Under the pieces are notes generated by a model. The model was not told the origin of the DNA. It did no database searches and saw only the letters and a list, made by a program, of their open reading frames with translations. DNA of 38,561 bases, taken from assembly GCA_024403715.1 (NCBI GenBank), contig JAKSRJ010000024.1:1-38561 (forward strand), read 5' to 3'. This stretch comes from Saccharofermentans sp. Lineage in GTDB: Bacteria; Bacillota; Clostridia; Saccharofermentanales; Saccharofermentanaceae. Position numbers and translations under genes: made by a program. Shown here one piece after another: positions 1-7,566 of the stretch. The number at the start of each line of letters is the position of its first letter. Within the stretch, counting starts at the first letter, position 1.

Positions 1-30
1 TGTAATTGCTTGATTAAGTAATTTAATAGT

Positions 31-62
31 AAGAGCCGTAGATTCCTCTACGGCTCTTTTAT
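31..62 (+). terminator. Intrinsic terminator of a gene left of the window
   Basis: A 12-bp perfect stem (31-42 with 47-58, loop TTCC) is followed by a T-rich tail. Its orientation fits a plus-strand gene ending before the window. The opposite flank is not T-rich, so it would be a weaker terminator for the minus-strand glycosylase that ends at 74. Confidence 0.85.
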
Positions 63-73
63 TTGTTTTTATT

Positions 74-916
74 CTATATATTTCCTTTGCGTATGTAGTA
101 AAACATAAACTGTTGTAGTATTCCTGCCGTGTCTGGATAGCGTTCTGAAGGGAAATGACCATCATAGTATTTATCTTCGATTCGCTTAATCCATACATCT
201 ATAGGAAATCTTCCGACTCTTTGGAATCCGAATAGCATAGCGCAGTTAGCTACCTTGATTCCTACACCATGCATTTCAAGAAGTACTTCGTATAATTCGT
301 CATCGTTAAGTTCCTTAAGAGCGTCGGCATCGAGTTTCCCTGTATTAAAATCATTAATTGCAGATAAGATGTAAGCAGTTCTGTATCCAGCTCCGATAGA
401 ATCCAATTCTTCTGCAGTAACTTTTGAAGCTTGCTCTATAGTAGGGAACGCGTAGTAAGCTTCCTTTAATGGCTGCACGAAAGGCATTTCGAGAACGGGT
501 ACATCAATTTTTGTTCCAGCGAGTTCTGAAAAACGATCAACACAGGTTGTGATAGACGGAATAGAACGACGCTGAGAAATGATATAAGAGATTATAGATT
601 CGAATATTTCTTGCTTAAGGATTCTAATTCCATAGCCGAACTCAATTGACTTTGTTAAGAAGGTATCATCTTCAGGAGCGGCCTTAACGATTGATTCGTA
701 ATCACGACTTAAATCAAAGTAATCGTGCCAGATAGTTTCAAATTCTTCTTGAGTACAGGAGAATGCATATTCGTTATTTCCTAAGTCAGCAATCTGTAAG
801 TATTTGCCATGAGCTACTAATTCTGTATGAGTTCTATCTATAGTATGAATTCTAAAAGCTTGACCACTGTCAGCAATCTTTGCAGGATTAAAGAAATTAA
901 GTTTAATCTTATACAT
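74..916 (-). CDS. 8-oxoguanine DNA glycosylase, OGG1 type
   Basis: 280 residues of the HhH-GPD superfamily. The protein would excise 8-oxoguanine from DNA in base excision repair. The helix-hairpin-helix (MHGVGIKVANC, about 215-225) carries the expected catalytic lysine K221. The partner aspartate is D240 in PIDVWIKR, matching the OGG1 Lys/Asp pair. ISQRRSIP near 114-120 resembles the conserved ISQ..NIP segment of OGG proteins, and the N-terminal ~90 residues fit the OGG N-terminal domain. The start is an ATG with AGAGG upstream. It is divergent from metF across a 59-bp gap. Alkyladenine glycosylase activity is a less likely alternative, since the lysine favours a bifunctional OGG enzyme. Confidence 0.88.
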   Translation of the reverse strand: MYKIKLNFFNPAKIADSGQAFRIHTIDRTHTELVAHGKYLQIADLGNNEYAFSCTQEEFETIWHDYFDLSRDYESIVKAAPEDDTFLTKSIEFGYGIRILKQEIFESIISYIISQRRSIPSITTCVDRFSELAGTKIDVPVLEMPFVQPLKEAYYAFPTIEQASKVTAEELDSIGAGYRTAYILSAINDFNTGKLDADALKELNDDELYEVLLEMHGVGIKVANCAMLFGFQRVGRFPIDVWIKRIEDKYYDGHFPSERYPDTAGILQQFMFYYIRKGNI

Positions 917-975
917 TTGTTTTAATACCTCTTTTATACTATTATAGCAACATTAAATGGATTAGAGGTTAAGTG

Positions 976-1836
976 ATGAAACTTTCAGAGATATATAAGC
1001 AGGACAAGACAGTATTGTCATTTGAAATTTTTCCACCAAAAGCAGCAGAAGAGCTTAAGAATATTGACGAGACATTAGAGATGCTTTGCGATCTTAATCC
1101 AGCATATATCTCTGTTACATTCGGTGCTGGTGGATCTTCTAATAACAACAAGACTATTGAGATATGTAAGAAGATTAAGGAGAAGTATCATGTTGAACCG
1201 GTTGCTCATCTTACATGTCTCTCTTACGATAAGCCTGAGATTGATGAGTTCTGCAAAGAGCTAGAGGCTGCTGGAATCGAGAACATTTTGGCTTTAAGAG
1301 GAGATGTTAATCCTAATGCTCCTGCTAAGGGTGTATTTAAGTACGCTAGTGATCTTATTGAATATGTTAAGCCAAGAACTAATTTCTGCATTGCTGGTGC
1401 TTGCTATCCAGAGTGCCACCTAGAGTCTGGCGACAGAGTGACAGATTTACGTAATCTTAAGACAAAGGTTGATGCTGGTGCGGAAGTACTATTGTCTCAG
1501 TTATTCTTCGATAATAAGGCTTTCTTTGATATGGTAGAGGGTGCGAGAATTGCAGGTATTGATGTACCTATTACACCGGGTATCATGCCTTGCCTTACAG
1601 TAAAGTCTATTCAGCGTATGGTATCAACCTGTGGTGCTACATTACCTGAGAACTTTAAGAAGATTGTAGAGAGATATGAGGATAAGCCAGAGGCATTCTT
1701 AGATGCAGGTCTTGCTTATGCTATTAGTCAGATTATTGATTTACTCGTATCTGGATGTGATGGAATACATCTTTATACAATGAATCGTCCTGCTGCAGTT
1801 AAGAGAATCTGTGACGGTATTAAGAACATTATCTAA
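976..1836 (+). CDS. metF: Methylenetetrahydrofolate reductase
   Basis: 286 residues, a cytosolic FAD-dependent TIM-barrel enzyme. It reduces 5,10-methylene-THF to 5-methyl-THF, the methyl donor for methionine synthesis. Family landmarks are the N-terminal SFEIFPPK segment, SVTFGAGGS, the HLTC segment and LALRGD. Length is normal for bacterial MetF. I chose the ATG at 976; an in-frame GTG at 973 is possible, but AGAGG at 964-968 is spaced 7 nt from the ATG. The gene is monocistronic, with a terminator directly downstream. No SAM riboswitch is visible in the 59-bp upstream gap. Confidence 0.95.
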   Translation: MKLSEIYKQDKTVLSFEIFPPKAAEELKNIDETLEMLCDLNPAYISVTFGAGGSSNNNKTIEICKKIKEKYHVEPVAHLTCLSYDKPEIDEFCKELEAAGIENILALRGDVNPNAPAKGVFKYASDLIEYVKPRTNFCIAGACYPECHLESGDRVTDLRNLKTKVDAGAEVLLSQLFFDNKAFFDMVEGARIAGIDVPITPGIMPCLTVKSIQRMVSTCGATLPENFKKIVERYEDKPEAFLDAGLAYAISQIIDLLVSGCDGIHLYTMNRPAAVKRICDGIKNII

Positions 1837-1858
1837 TTAATGCTGTAATCTAATTAAT

Positions 1859-1900
1859 AAGAGCCGTAGATTTCTTGTCTAACGGCTCTTTTTCATTTTA
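1859..1900 (+). terminator. Intrinsic terminator of metF
   Basis: The stem 1859-1867/1882-1890 (AAGAGCCGT with ACGGCTCTT) is extended by AGA/TCT past one unpaired base, and a T-rich tail follows. The stem nearly repeats the terminator at 31-58. It may also stop the convergent methyltransferase gene ending at 1898. An 11-bp direct repeat (ATCTAATTAAT, 1831 and 1848) lies just upstream. Confidence 0.88.
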
Positions 1901-3094
1901 TTTAATCTTGAAGTAGTTATTTAACTGGCATTTTATGTTGCCGTTATAAAGCTTCACTCGCTTGTCTGCTTTGTGGCCTGTAGCGATTTCAAATGAATCA
2001 TCAGGAGTAATAACAGACATTCGCATACCCTTACGACATAATCCTTCTCGAGTGAGGTATAACTTAGCAATCATCTGGTAAATCTCAGCAGCTTCTTCTG
2101 GTGTCATCAAACGTCCACCATAAGGAGGATTGGTGATTACCATATTACGATCAAATCCAGTAATTGATTCTAGGGCAGAAGGAGTTCTTATGGCAGCATC
2201 TGCTACCTGGAACTTGATATAGTCAGCTACCCCTGCTGTCTGTGCATTACGTATAGAAGATTCAATAGCCTTAGGGTCGATATCAGATCCATAAAAATAG
2301 ATTCTATCCGTCTCTGGAAGCTTTTCCATAGATAAAGCTTCTTCACGAGCTTTTTTCCAAGCATAATTTCCAATATATGGAAGATTTTCATATGCAAAAT
2401 GTCTGTTTTTTCCTGGAGCGATGTTAAGAGCTAACAAAGCAGCCTCAATAAGAATTGTTCCAGAACCACAGAAAGGGTCTACAAGAGCTTCGTAGCCAAA
2501 AGGCTTATATCTAGAGAGTGTAATCATTCCTGCTGCTAAAGTCTCACGAATAGGAGCATCGTGGGTGAGAGGACGATATCCACGCTTATGAAGACCATCA
2601 CCGGTAGTATCAATCATCATAGATACAACATTATTAACAATACCAAACTGAACTTTAACAAGTCCTACCTTAGCATCTTCTGCAATAATGCCGTTAGCAC
2701 CTAAGTGTCGACTTCTGCAAAGTGATTTTACGATAGCCTTTTTACATAAACTTTGGCATGCACTTATACCATAGAGCTCAGATTTACGTGAATAACCGTT
2801 TACGGTAAAGGCATATCCTTCCGGAATATACTCATCCCACTCTAAGCGGCAGCATCCATCAAAAAGCTGATCAAATTCCTTGGCAGTAAAAGATCCTACC
2901 TCGAAAAGTACACGCTCAGCTCTTCTAGCCCACATATTTACACGGGCTATATCCATTTCCCATGTATCGTCGTCCGCATCCAAAGTAACAACACCGTCAG
3001 AAACAGTGATTTTCTCTCGTTCATAACCAATATTTAAGAGGTCGTCACGGACTGGACTTTCAAGTCCAAACAAACAAGTTAATATAATTTTCAT
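1898..3094 (-). CDS. THUMP-domain 23S rRNA guanine-N2 methyltransferase, RlmL/YpsC family
   Basis: 398 residues. The N-terminal ferredoxin-like/THUMP RNA-binding region (FGLESPVRDDL at the start) is followed by a Rossmann SAM-dependent methyltransferase domain. The Rossmann domain has VDPFCGSGTILIEAALLA (SAM-binding motif I) and the catalytic NPPYGGR motif that defines N2-guanine or N6-adenine methylation. Known relatives modify 23S rRNA (m2G2445 class); the exact target is inferred. The start matches the family N-terminus. There is no Shine-Dalgarno before the ATG, and the -10 hexamer ends 7 nt upstream, so the mRNA is probably leaderless. Confidence 0.88.
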   Translation of the reverse strand: MKIILTCLFGLESPVRDDLLNIGYEREKITVSDGVVTLDADDDTWEMDIARVNMWARRAERVLFEVGSFTAKEFDQLFDGCCRLEWDEYIPEGYAFTVNGYSRKSELYGISACQSLCKKAIVKSLCRSRHLGANGIIAEDAKVGLVKVQFGIVNNVVSMMIDTTGDGLHKRGYRPLTHDAPIRETLAAGMITLSRYKPFGYEALVDPFCGSGTILIEAALLALNIAPGKNRHFAYENLPYIGNYAWKKAREEALSMEKLPETDRIYFYGSDIDPKAIESSIRNAQTAGVADYIKFQVADAAIRTPSALESITGFDRNMVITNPPYGGRLMTPEEAAEIYQMIAKLYLTREGLCRKGMRMSVITPDDSFEIATGHKADKRVKLYNGNIKCQLNNYFKIK

Positions 3095-3101
3095 AGGGTT
3101 T

Positions 3102-3131
3102 ATTATCTATGCTTTAGAAAATGAGTGTCAA
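3102..3131 (-). promoter_or_regulatory. Sigma-A-like promoter of the rRNA methyltransferase gene
   Basis: On the minus strand, TTGACA (3131-3126) is followed after 18 bp by GATAAT (3107-3102). The ATG begins 7 nt after the -10. The predicted start of transcription therefore falls on or beside the start codon. Confidence 0.6.
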
Positions 3132-3413
3132 TACCTTTTTTAGTAATTTGAGTGTATTTCTCTCGTGGACACTTCGTTTGACAATTTATGTTCGTTTTTG
3201 TAGAAATGCAGTAATTTCAAGAGTGGAACAACTGTGTAATGATTTTGCAATAGTTTTGCAAAATTCATGTAAGAAAAAATGGATATAGCATTTACAGGGC
3301 TTGGCGAGGGTTATTTATCGTAAAGGGTTGTTTTGGACTTATCTACAAAGTTATGAACATTATGAACATTTTTCATACGAAAATTATCAAATTTATTAGA
3401 GGTGTTTCGCCGT

Positions 3414-3434
3414 TTGTAACACAAGTGTTATAAT
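3414..3434 (+). promoter_or_regulatory. proA proximal promoter overlapped by an inverted repeat
   Basis: TATAAT at 3429-3434 is a consensus -10; no good -35 lies 16-18 bp upstream. An inverted repeat of 9-bp arms (TTGTAACAC, then AA, then GTGTTATAA; one mismatch) at 3414-3433 overlaps the -10. A weak -35 plus an overlapping dyad suggests a regulated promoter. I cannot name the regulator. Confidence 0.5.
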
Positions 3435-3462
3435 TGTTTGAGTTAAATATTGGGGTGAGAAT

Positions 3463-4716
3463 ATGTCTGATATCAAAGTACAAGCAAATGTATCAAAGCA
3501 GGCTTCTTTTCAGATGGCTATCCTTGATACTAATCTCAAGGATAATGCTTTAAAGGCAGTAGCTGAAGCACTTGAGGCTAATAAAGATTATATTTTCGAA
3601 GCTAATAATCGTGATCTTGATAATGCTGTTAAGGAAGGTCTTGAGGGACCTCTAGTTAAGCGTCTCAAGTTTGATGAGCACAAGCTTTCAGATGTTATCG
3701 AAGGTATTAATAGTTTGATTGGACTTGATGATCCTGTTGGTAAGGTAAAACTACATACTACTTTGGATGATGGACTTGAATTATATCGTGTCACATGTCC
3801 TATCGGAGTCATCGGAATCATCTTTGAGAGTCGTCCTGATGCACTTGTTCAGATATCTTCACTTTGTCTTAAGAGTGGTAACTCAGTGTTTTTAAAGGGT
3901 GGACGCGAGGCTTTGGAGACCAATAAGGCTTTGTATTCAGTAATCCGTAACGCTTCTATTGAAGCTGGTCTTCCTGACGGGTGGATAAATCTTCTTGAGA
4001 CTCGTGATGATGTATCTGAGATGCTTACACTTAATGAGTATATAGATTTAATTATTCCTAGAGGTTCCAATTCTTTTGTTCAGTACATTATGAACAACAC
4101 GCTGATTCCTGTTATGGGTCATGCAGATGGTGTTTGTCATACATATGTTGATGTTGATGCAGACATTGAGAAGGCAATGGATATTGTTGTGGATGCAAAG
4201 ACTCAGTATGTATCTGTATGTAATGCTACTGAGACAGTGTTAATTAATAAAAGCCTAGACAACCTAGTAAAAGGTGAAATTGTAAAAGCTCTCGAGGATC
4301 ATGGGGTTAGAATTCATTTTGAAGATGATATTACCGAATGGCATCATGAGTATTTAGATTACGATGTTTCTATTAAGTTCGTTGAGTCTGTTGATGATGC
4401 TATTAACCATATTAATAAGTATGGATCAGGCCATACCGAAGCTATCATTACAGAGAACAGAGAAACTGCTGAGTATTTTATGAATAAGGTAGATGCTAGT
4501 TCTGTAATGCTTAACGCGTCTACTAGATTTGCAGATGGATTTAGATATGGATTCGGAGCTGAGGTTGGCGTATCAACAAGTAAGCTTCATGCTAGAGGGC
4601 CAGTAGGTCTCGAAGGATTGATTTCTTATAAGTACAAAATTTATGGTAACGGTAATATCGTTGCTGACTATGCTTCTGGTAAGAAGACATTCAAGCATAT
4701 TAGGAGAGAAGTATGA
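3463..4716 (+). CDS. proA: Glutamate-5-semialdehyde dehydrogenase (gamma-glutamyl phosphate reductase)
   Basis: 417 residues, normal for ProA. It reduces gamma-glutamyl phosphate to glutamate semialdehyde with NADPH in proline synthesis. The aldehyde-dehydrogenase-fold landmarks are IFESRPDALVQI, LKGGREA, IPRGSN and the catalytic-cysteine segment VSVCNATET. HARGPVGLEGL near the C-terminus is characteristic of ProA. GGGGTGAG lies before the ATG. The stop overlaps the rpiB start by 4 bp (ATGA), so the two are translationally coupled. The usual partner proB is not in the window. Confidence 0.96.
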   Translation: MSDIKVQANVSKQASFQMAILDTNLKDNALKAVAEALEANKDYIFEANNRDLDNAVKEGLEGPLVKRLKFDEHKLSDVIEGINSLIGLDDPVGKVKLHTTLDDGLELYRVTCPIGVIGIIFESRPDALVQISSLCLKSGNSVFLKGGREALETNKALYSVIRNASIEAGLPDGWINLLETRDDVSEMLTLNEYIDLIIPRGSNSFVQYIMNNTLIPVMGHADGVCHTYVDVDADIEKAMDIVVDAKTQYVSVCNATETVLINKSLDNLVKGEIVKALEDHGVRIHFEDDITEWHHEYLDYDVSIKFVESVDDAINHINKYGSGHTEAIITENRETAEYFMNKVDASSVMLNASTRFADGFRYGFGAEVGVSTSKLHARGPVGLEGLISYKYKIYGNGNIVADYASGKKTFKHIRREV

Positions 4717-5165
4717 TTATTACTATAGCATCAGATCACGCAGGATATGATTTAAGACAAATCGTAAAAAAGCATCTCATTGATAAGGGTTATGAAGTTA
4801 TTGATGGCGGTGCACAGAGTGCTGATAAGCCATTTTCTTATGTCGATGCAGGTATTAAGGTAGCAACTGATGTTACTTCTGGCAAAGCAGATCGTGGAAT
4901 CGCAATTTGTGGTACAGGTATTGGTATTTCTGTTGTTGTTAATAAACATAAGGGAATACGTTGTGGCCTTTGTTGTAATGAATATATGGCAAGAATGAGT
5001 CGTCAGCATAATGATGCTAATGTTCTTGCCTTTGGTGCAAGAGTTGTAGGTCAGGCTTTGGCTACAGCTATGGTAGACGCCTTTATGGACGAGCCTTTCG
5101 CAGGGGAGAGACATGCGGTAAGGGTTGGCCAGATTGGCGATATTGAGAACGAATTATATAAATAA
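4713..5165 (+). CDS. rpiB: Ribose-5-phosphate isomerase B
   Basis: 150 residues of the RpiB/LacAB family, interconverting ribose 5-phosphate and ribulose 5-phosphate. Landmarks are ASDHAGYDLR at the N-terminus, the active-site cysteine in ICGTGIGISV and SRQHNDANVLAFG with the catalytic histidine. It sits between proA and upp. An RpiB next to upp, ahead of atp genes, fits a nucleotide and energy housekeeping cluster: ribose 5-phosphate feeds PRPP, which Upp consumes. An allose-6-phosphate or galactose-6-phosphate isomerase is possible within this family but less likely here. Confidence 0.93.
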   Translation: MIITIASDHAGYDLRQIVKKHLIDKGYEVIDGGAQSADKPFSYVDAGIKVATDVTSGKADRGIAICGTGIGISVVVNKHKGIRCGLCCNEYMARMSRQHNDANVLAFGARVVGQALATAMVDAFMDEPFAGERHAVRVGQIGDIENELYK

Positions 5166-5186
5166 TAACTATATTGGAGGTTAGCT

Positions 5187-5822
5187 ATGTCCCAGGAAAA
5201 CGTATTTGTATTTGATCACCCTCTTATCCAGCACAAGGTATCACTCCTTCGTGATAAGAACACAAGCACAAAGGAATTTAGAGAGCTTGTTTCTGAGATT
5301 GCTATGCTTATGGCTTATGAGGTTACACGTGATCTTCCTATGAAGGAAGTTGATATCGAGACTCCAGTTGCAGTTGCTCACACTAAGATGCTTGCAGGTA
5401 AGTCTATTGCTATCGTTCCAATCCTTCGTGCAGGTCTTGGTATGGTTGATGGTATGGTAGCTTTGATTCCTAATGTTAAGGTTGGACATATTGGTCTTTA
5501 TAGAGATCCTGTTACAGTTGAGCCTGTTACTTACTATTGTAAGCTTCCTGAGGATGTTAACGAGCGTGATGTAATTCTTCTTGATCCAATGCTTGCTACA
5601 GGTGGTTCTGCTTCAGCTGCTATTGGTTATCTTAAGGAGAAGGGCATTACTAACATTAAGTTCATGTGCCTTATTGCAGCACCGGAGGGAATTGCTAGAA
5701 TTCAGAAGGATCATCCAGATATTAAGATTTACTGCGCTGCTAAGGACGAGAGACTTAACGATCATTCTTATATCGTTCCAGGTCTTGGCGATGCTGGTGA
5801 CAGAATTTTTGGTACTAACTAA
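5187..5822 (+). CDS. upp: Uracil phosphoribosyltransferase
   Basis: 211 residues, the standard length. It makes UMP from uracil and PRPP in pyrimidine salvage. The PRPP loop is [15 protein letters not shown], and the C-terminal uracil-binding segment [16 protein letters not shown] is diagnostic. GGAGG precedes the ATG. Only 19 bp separate it from atpB with no promoter or terminator visible, the classical upp-atp linkage of Firmicutes. Confidence 0.97.
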   Translation: MSQENVFVFDHPLIQHKVSLLRDKNTSTKEFRELVSEIAMLMAYEVTRDLPMKEVDIETPVAVAHTKMLAGKSIAIVPILRAGLGMVDGMVALIPNVKVGHIGLYRDPVTVEPVTYYCKLPEDVNERDVILLDPMLATGGSASAAIGYLKEKGITNIKFMCLIAAPEGIARIQKDHPDIKIYCAAKDERLNDHSYIVPGLGDAGDRIFGTN

Positions 5823-5841
5823 TTATTGAGAAGGTCATAGA

Positions 5842-6687
5842 ATGAATTGGTTTGCAGAATTTTTCCAATCCTTTAAAGAGCACCTGATTGAAGAAATCAA
5901 GGTAGGTGATATCGGTGGAGAGATTAATGAAGCAATTTTGCAGTGGAAGGCATATTTTAATGTTGGCAATTTCCACTTGCTTATTACAGATGCAATTATT
6001 GTTACCTGGATTGCTGTTACTCTCATCGTTTTGATTTTTGGATTGATGTCTCGTAAAGCTCAGCTTAAGCCTAATGGCAAGCAGACATTTGTCGAGATGA
6101 TTATTAGTCTTTTGATTTCTACTGAGATCGGTTTTGGTATGAATGAGAAGGAAGCATGGCATGTAGCCCCTATGCTTGGAACATTTGCTTTGATGATTAC
6201 TGGATGTAATGTAATTTCCATTTTTGACATTGCTCCTCCAGCAAAAAATATTGCTTTCCCAGTAGCTATGGCACTTATTGCAATTTTCTATGTTTGCTAT
6301 GCTTCTATCAGATTTGTTGGATTTAAGGGATTTTGGCTATCTCTTACAACTCCAATGCCAGCGCTCTTGCCATTTAAAATACTTGATATGATTATCAAGC
6401 CTTGTTCATTGGCATTGAGATTGTTCGGTAACGTATTCGGTGCTTTTGTATTCATGGACTTCATCCATGTTGTTATTCCTGTAGTGCTTCCTGGTGTGTT
6501 AGGACTTTGGTTTGATCTAGCAGACGGTGTTTTACAGGCTGTAGTTTTTACTTACCTTACAGCATCTTACATTGGTGAGATTGTCGAGATTGGTCACGAG
6601 CTACAGGAACATCCAGAAGAGTTCGCGAAGAAAAAGAAAACTAAAAAATCTAAGAAAGAAAATGAGACTGCTTCTGCAGCCGTTTGA
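5842..6687 (+). CDS. atpB: F1Fo ATP synthase subunit a
   Basis: 281 residues, the membrane half-channel subunit of Fo. Several hydrophobic helices are visible, including about 48-70, 110-130 and 135-160. The conserved arginine that faces the c-ring carboxylate sits in LALRLFGNVFGAFV. The C-terminal helix (LTASYIGEI) is followed by an unusual lysine-rich hydrophilic tail (KKKKTKKSKKE) of about 20 residues, which would be cytoplasmic. The order B-E-F-(H-A)-G-D-C follows. No atpI is present upstream. Confidence 0.96.
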   Translation: MNWFAEFFQSFKEHLIEEIKVGDIGGEINEAILQWKAYFNVGNFHLLITDAIIVTWIAVTLIVLIFGLMSRKAQLKPNGKQTFVEMIISLLISTEIGFGMNEKEAWHVAPMLGTFALMITGCNVISIFDIAPPAKNIAFPVAMALIAIFYVCYASIRFVGFKGFWLSLTTPMPALLPFKILDMIIKPCSLALRLFGNVFGAFVFMDFIHVVIPVVLPGVLGLWFDLADGVLQAVVFTYLTASYIGEIVEIGHELQEHPEEFAKKKKTKKSKKENETASAAV

Positions 6688-6702
6688 TAATGGAGGTTGA
6701 CT

Positions 6703-6978
6703 ATGAATCTTATTAATTTTGCACAGGTAGCTTTGGAGGCAGCAACAATTGATCCTAAGGCTTTAGCTGTTCTTGGTGCAGGTATTGCTATTGGTCTTGG
6801 TGCTATGGGATCTGCTCTTGGTATGGGTAATGCAGCTGCTCACGCATTGGACGCAGGTGCTAGACAGCCTGAGATTTTCGGTAAGCTTCAGGCTTTACTC
6901 CTTACAGCTATCGTATTTATCGAGTCCGTTTGTATCTACGCTCTCGTAGTAGCACTTCTTTTGATTTTCGCAGTATAA
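6703..6978 (+). CDS. atpE: F1Fo ATP synthase subunit c (rotor ring)
   Basis: 91 residues forming a two-helix hairpin. The glycine-rich first helix (G25-A45) and the RQPE loop (54-57) are typical. The ion-binding carboxylate is E74, followed by S75 and Y79, as in Na+-type rings (E-S...Y). The position equivalent to the Na+-ligating glutamine of Ilyobacter (33 residues before the glutamate) is M41. The coupling ion therefore cannot be read off. I use the ATG at 6703 (GGAGG at 6692-6696) rather than the in-frame TTG at 6697, which overlaps the ribosome site. Confidence 0.96.
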   Translation: MNLINFAQVALEAATIDPKALAVLGAGIAIGLGAMGSALGMGNAAAHALDAGARQPEIFGKLQALLLTAIVFIESVCIYALVVALLLIFAV

Positions 6979-6993
6979 GAGGAGATTCTTATA

Positions 6994-7566
6994 ATGAACT
7001 TTTTACCATTGGTTTTAGAAGCAGAAGAAGTTGCTAAGTCTAGCCTTTTTTCTGCTGATCAGGTTGGAGGCTATGCCGTTACAGCTTTGATTACTTTAAT
7101 TAATGTAGCAGTTGCTTACATCATCATTAAGAAAGTAATTTTTAAGCCTATCCAGAATATTATTATTAAGCGTCAGGAAGCTATTGCGGCTTCTGTAGAT
7201 GAAGCTGAGAAGTCTAAGGTCGAGGCTGCTGCTAACGCTGAGATATCCAAGAAGGCTATTGATGAGGCTAGAGCACAGGCATCACAGATAATTGAGGATG
7301 CTCGTAAGGATGCTGCGGAAATGAGGTCTGTTGCTAAGAAGAAGGCTGAGGATGAGGCTTCTGAAATCTTGGCCAAAGCACAGAATGAAGTTAATCGTAT
7401 GAAAAAGGTTGCTTTGGAAGAGATGAAGGACGATATATCAGACCTTGCAGTAGTAATTGCTGGTCGTGTAATTGGTGATATCGTTGCACATGATCAGCTT
7501 AAGGACCTCGCGAATAAGCACATAGCAGCAAAAATAGAGGAAGAGGTGGAAAAGATTGAGCAGTAA
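6994..7566 (+). CDS. atpF: F1Fo ATP synthase subunit b (peripheral stalk)
   Basis: 190 residues. A membrane helix near 27-47 is followed by a long charged, alanine-rich coiled coil (about 55-150) and the C-terminal segment [15 protein letters not shown], which in other bacteria contacts the C-terminal domain of delta. It starts with an ATG after GAGGAG. Its last codons overlap the next gene by 11 bp. The length is normal for b, so no part of delta is fused to its C-terminus, unlike the mycobacterial b-delta fusion. Confidence 0.95.
   Translation: MNFLPLVLEAEEVAKSSLFSADQVGGYAVTALITLINVAVAYIIIKKVIFKPIQNIIIKRQEAIAASVDEAEKSKVEAAANAEISKKAIDEARAQASQIIEDARKDAAEMRSVAKKKAEDEASEILAKAQNEVNRMKKVALEEMKDDISDLAVVIAGRVIGDIVAHDQLKDLANKHIAAKIEEEVEKIEQ

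Larger units (their letters stand above)
3095..3462. other. 368-bp divergent regulatory gap upstream of proA
   Basis: No ORF or RNA gene is recognisable here. It holds the minus-strand promoter above, a distal plus-strand promoter (TTGACA 3178-3183, 17 bp, TAGAAA 3201-3206) and a proximal -10 (TATAAT 3429-3434). It also has short repeats: TTTTGCAA twice around 3243-3262, and TTATGAACA in exact tandem at 3351 and 3360. If the distal promoter is used, proA has a leader of about 250 nt; I recognise no riboswitch in it. Confidence 0.6.

Noticed and set aside
3095..3462. Replication origin
   Set aside because: Only imperfect DnaA-like boxes, and no dnaA, dnaN or other origin-linked genes nearby.
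6697..6702. TTG start adding two residues to subunit c
   Set aside because: It overlaps the end of the GGAGG ribosome site; the ATG at 6703 is correctly spaced.
7438..7560. A hidden atpH between atpF and atpA
   Set aside because: The genes overlap by 11 bp; there is no room for the ~105-residue delta N-terminal domain in any frame without replacing atpF.
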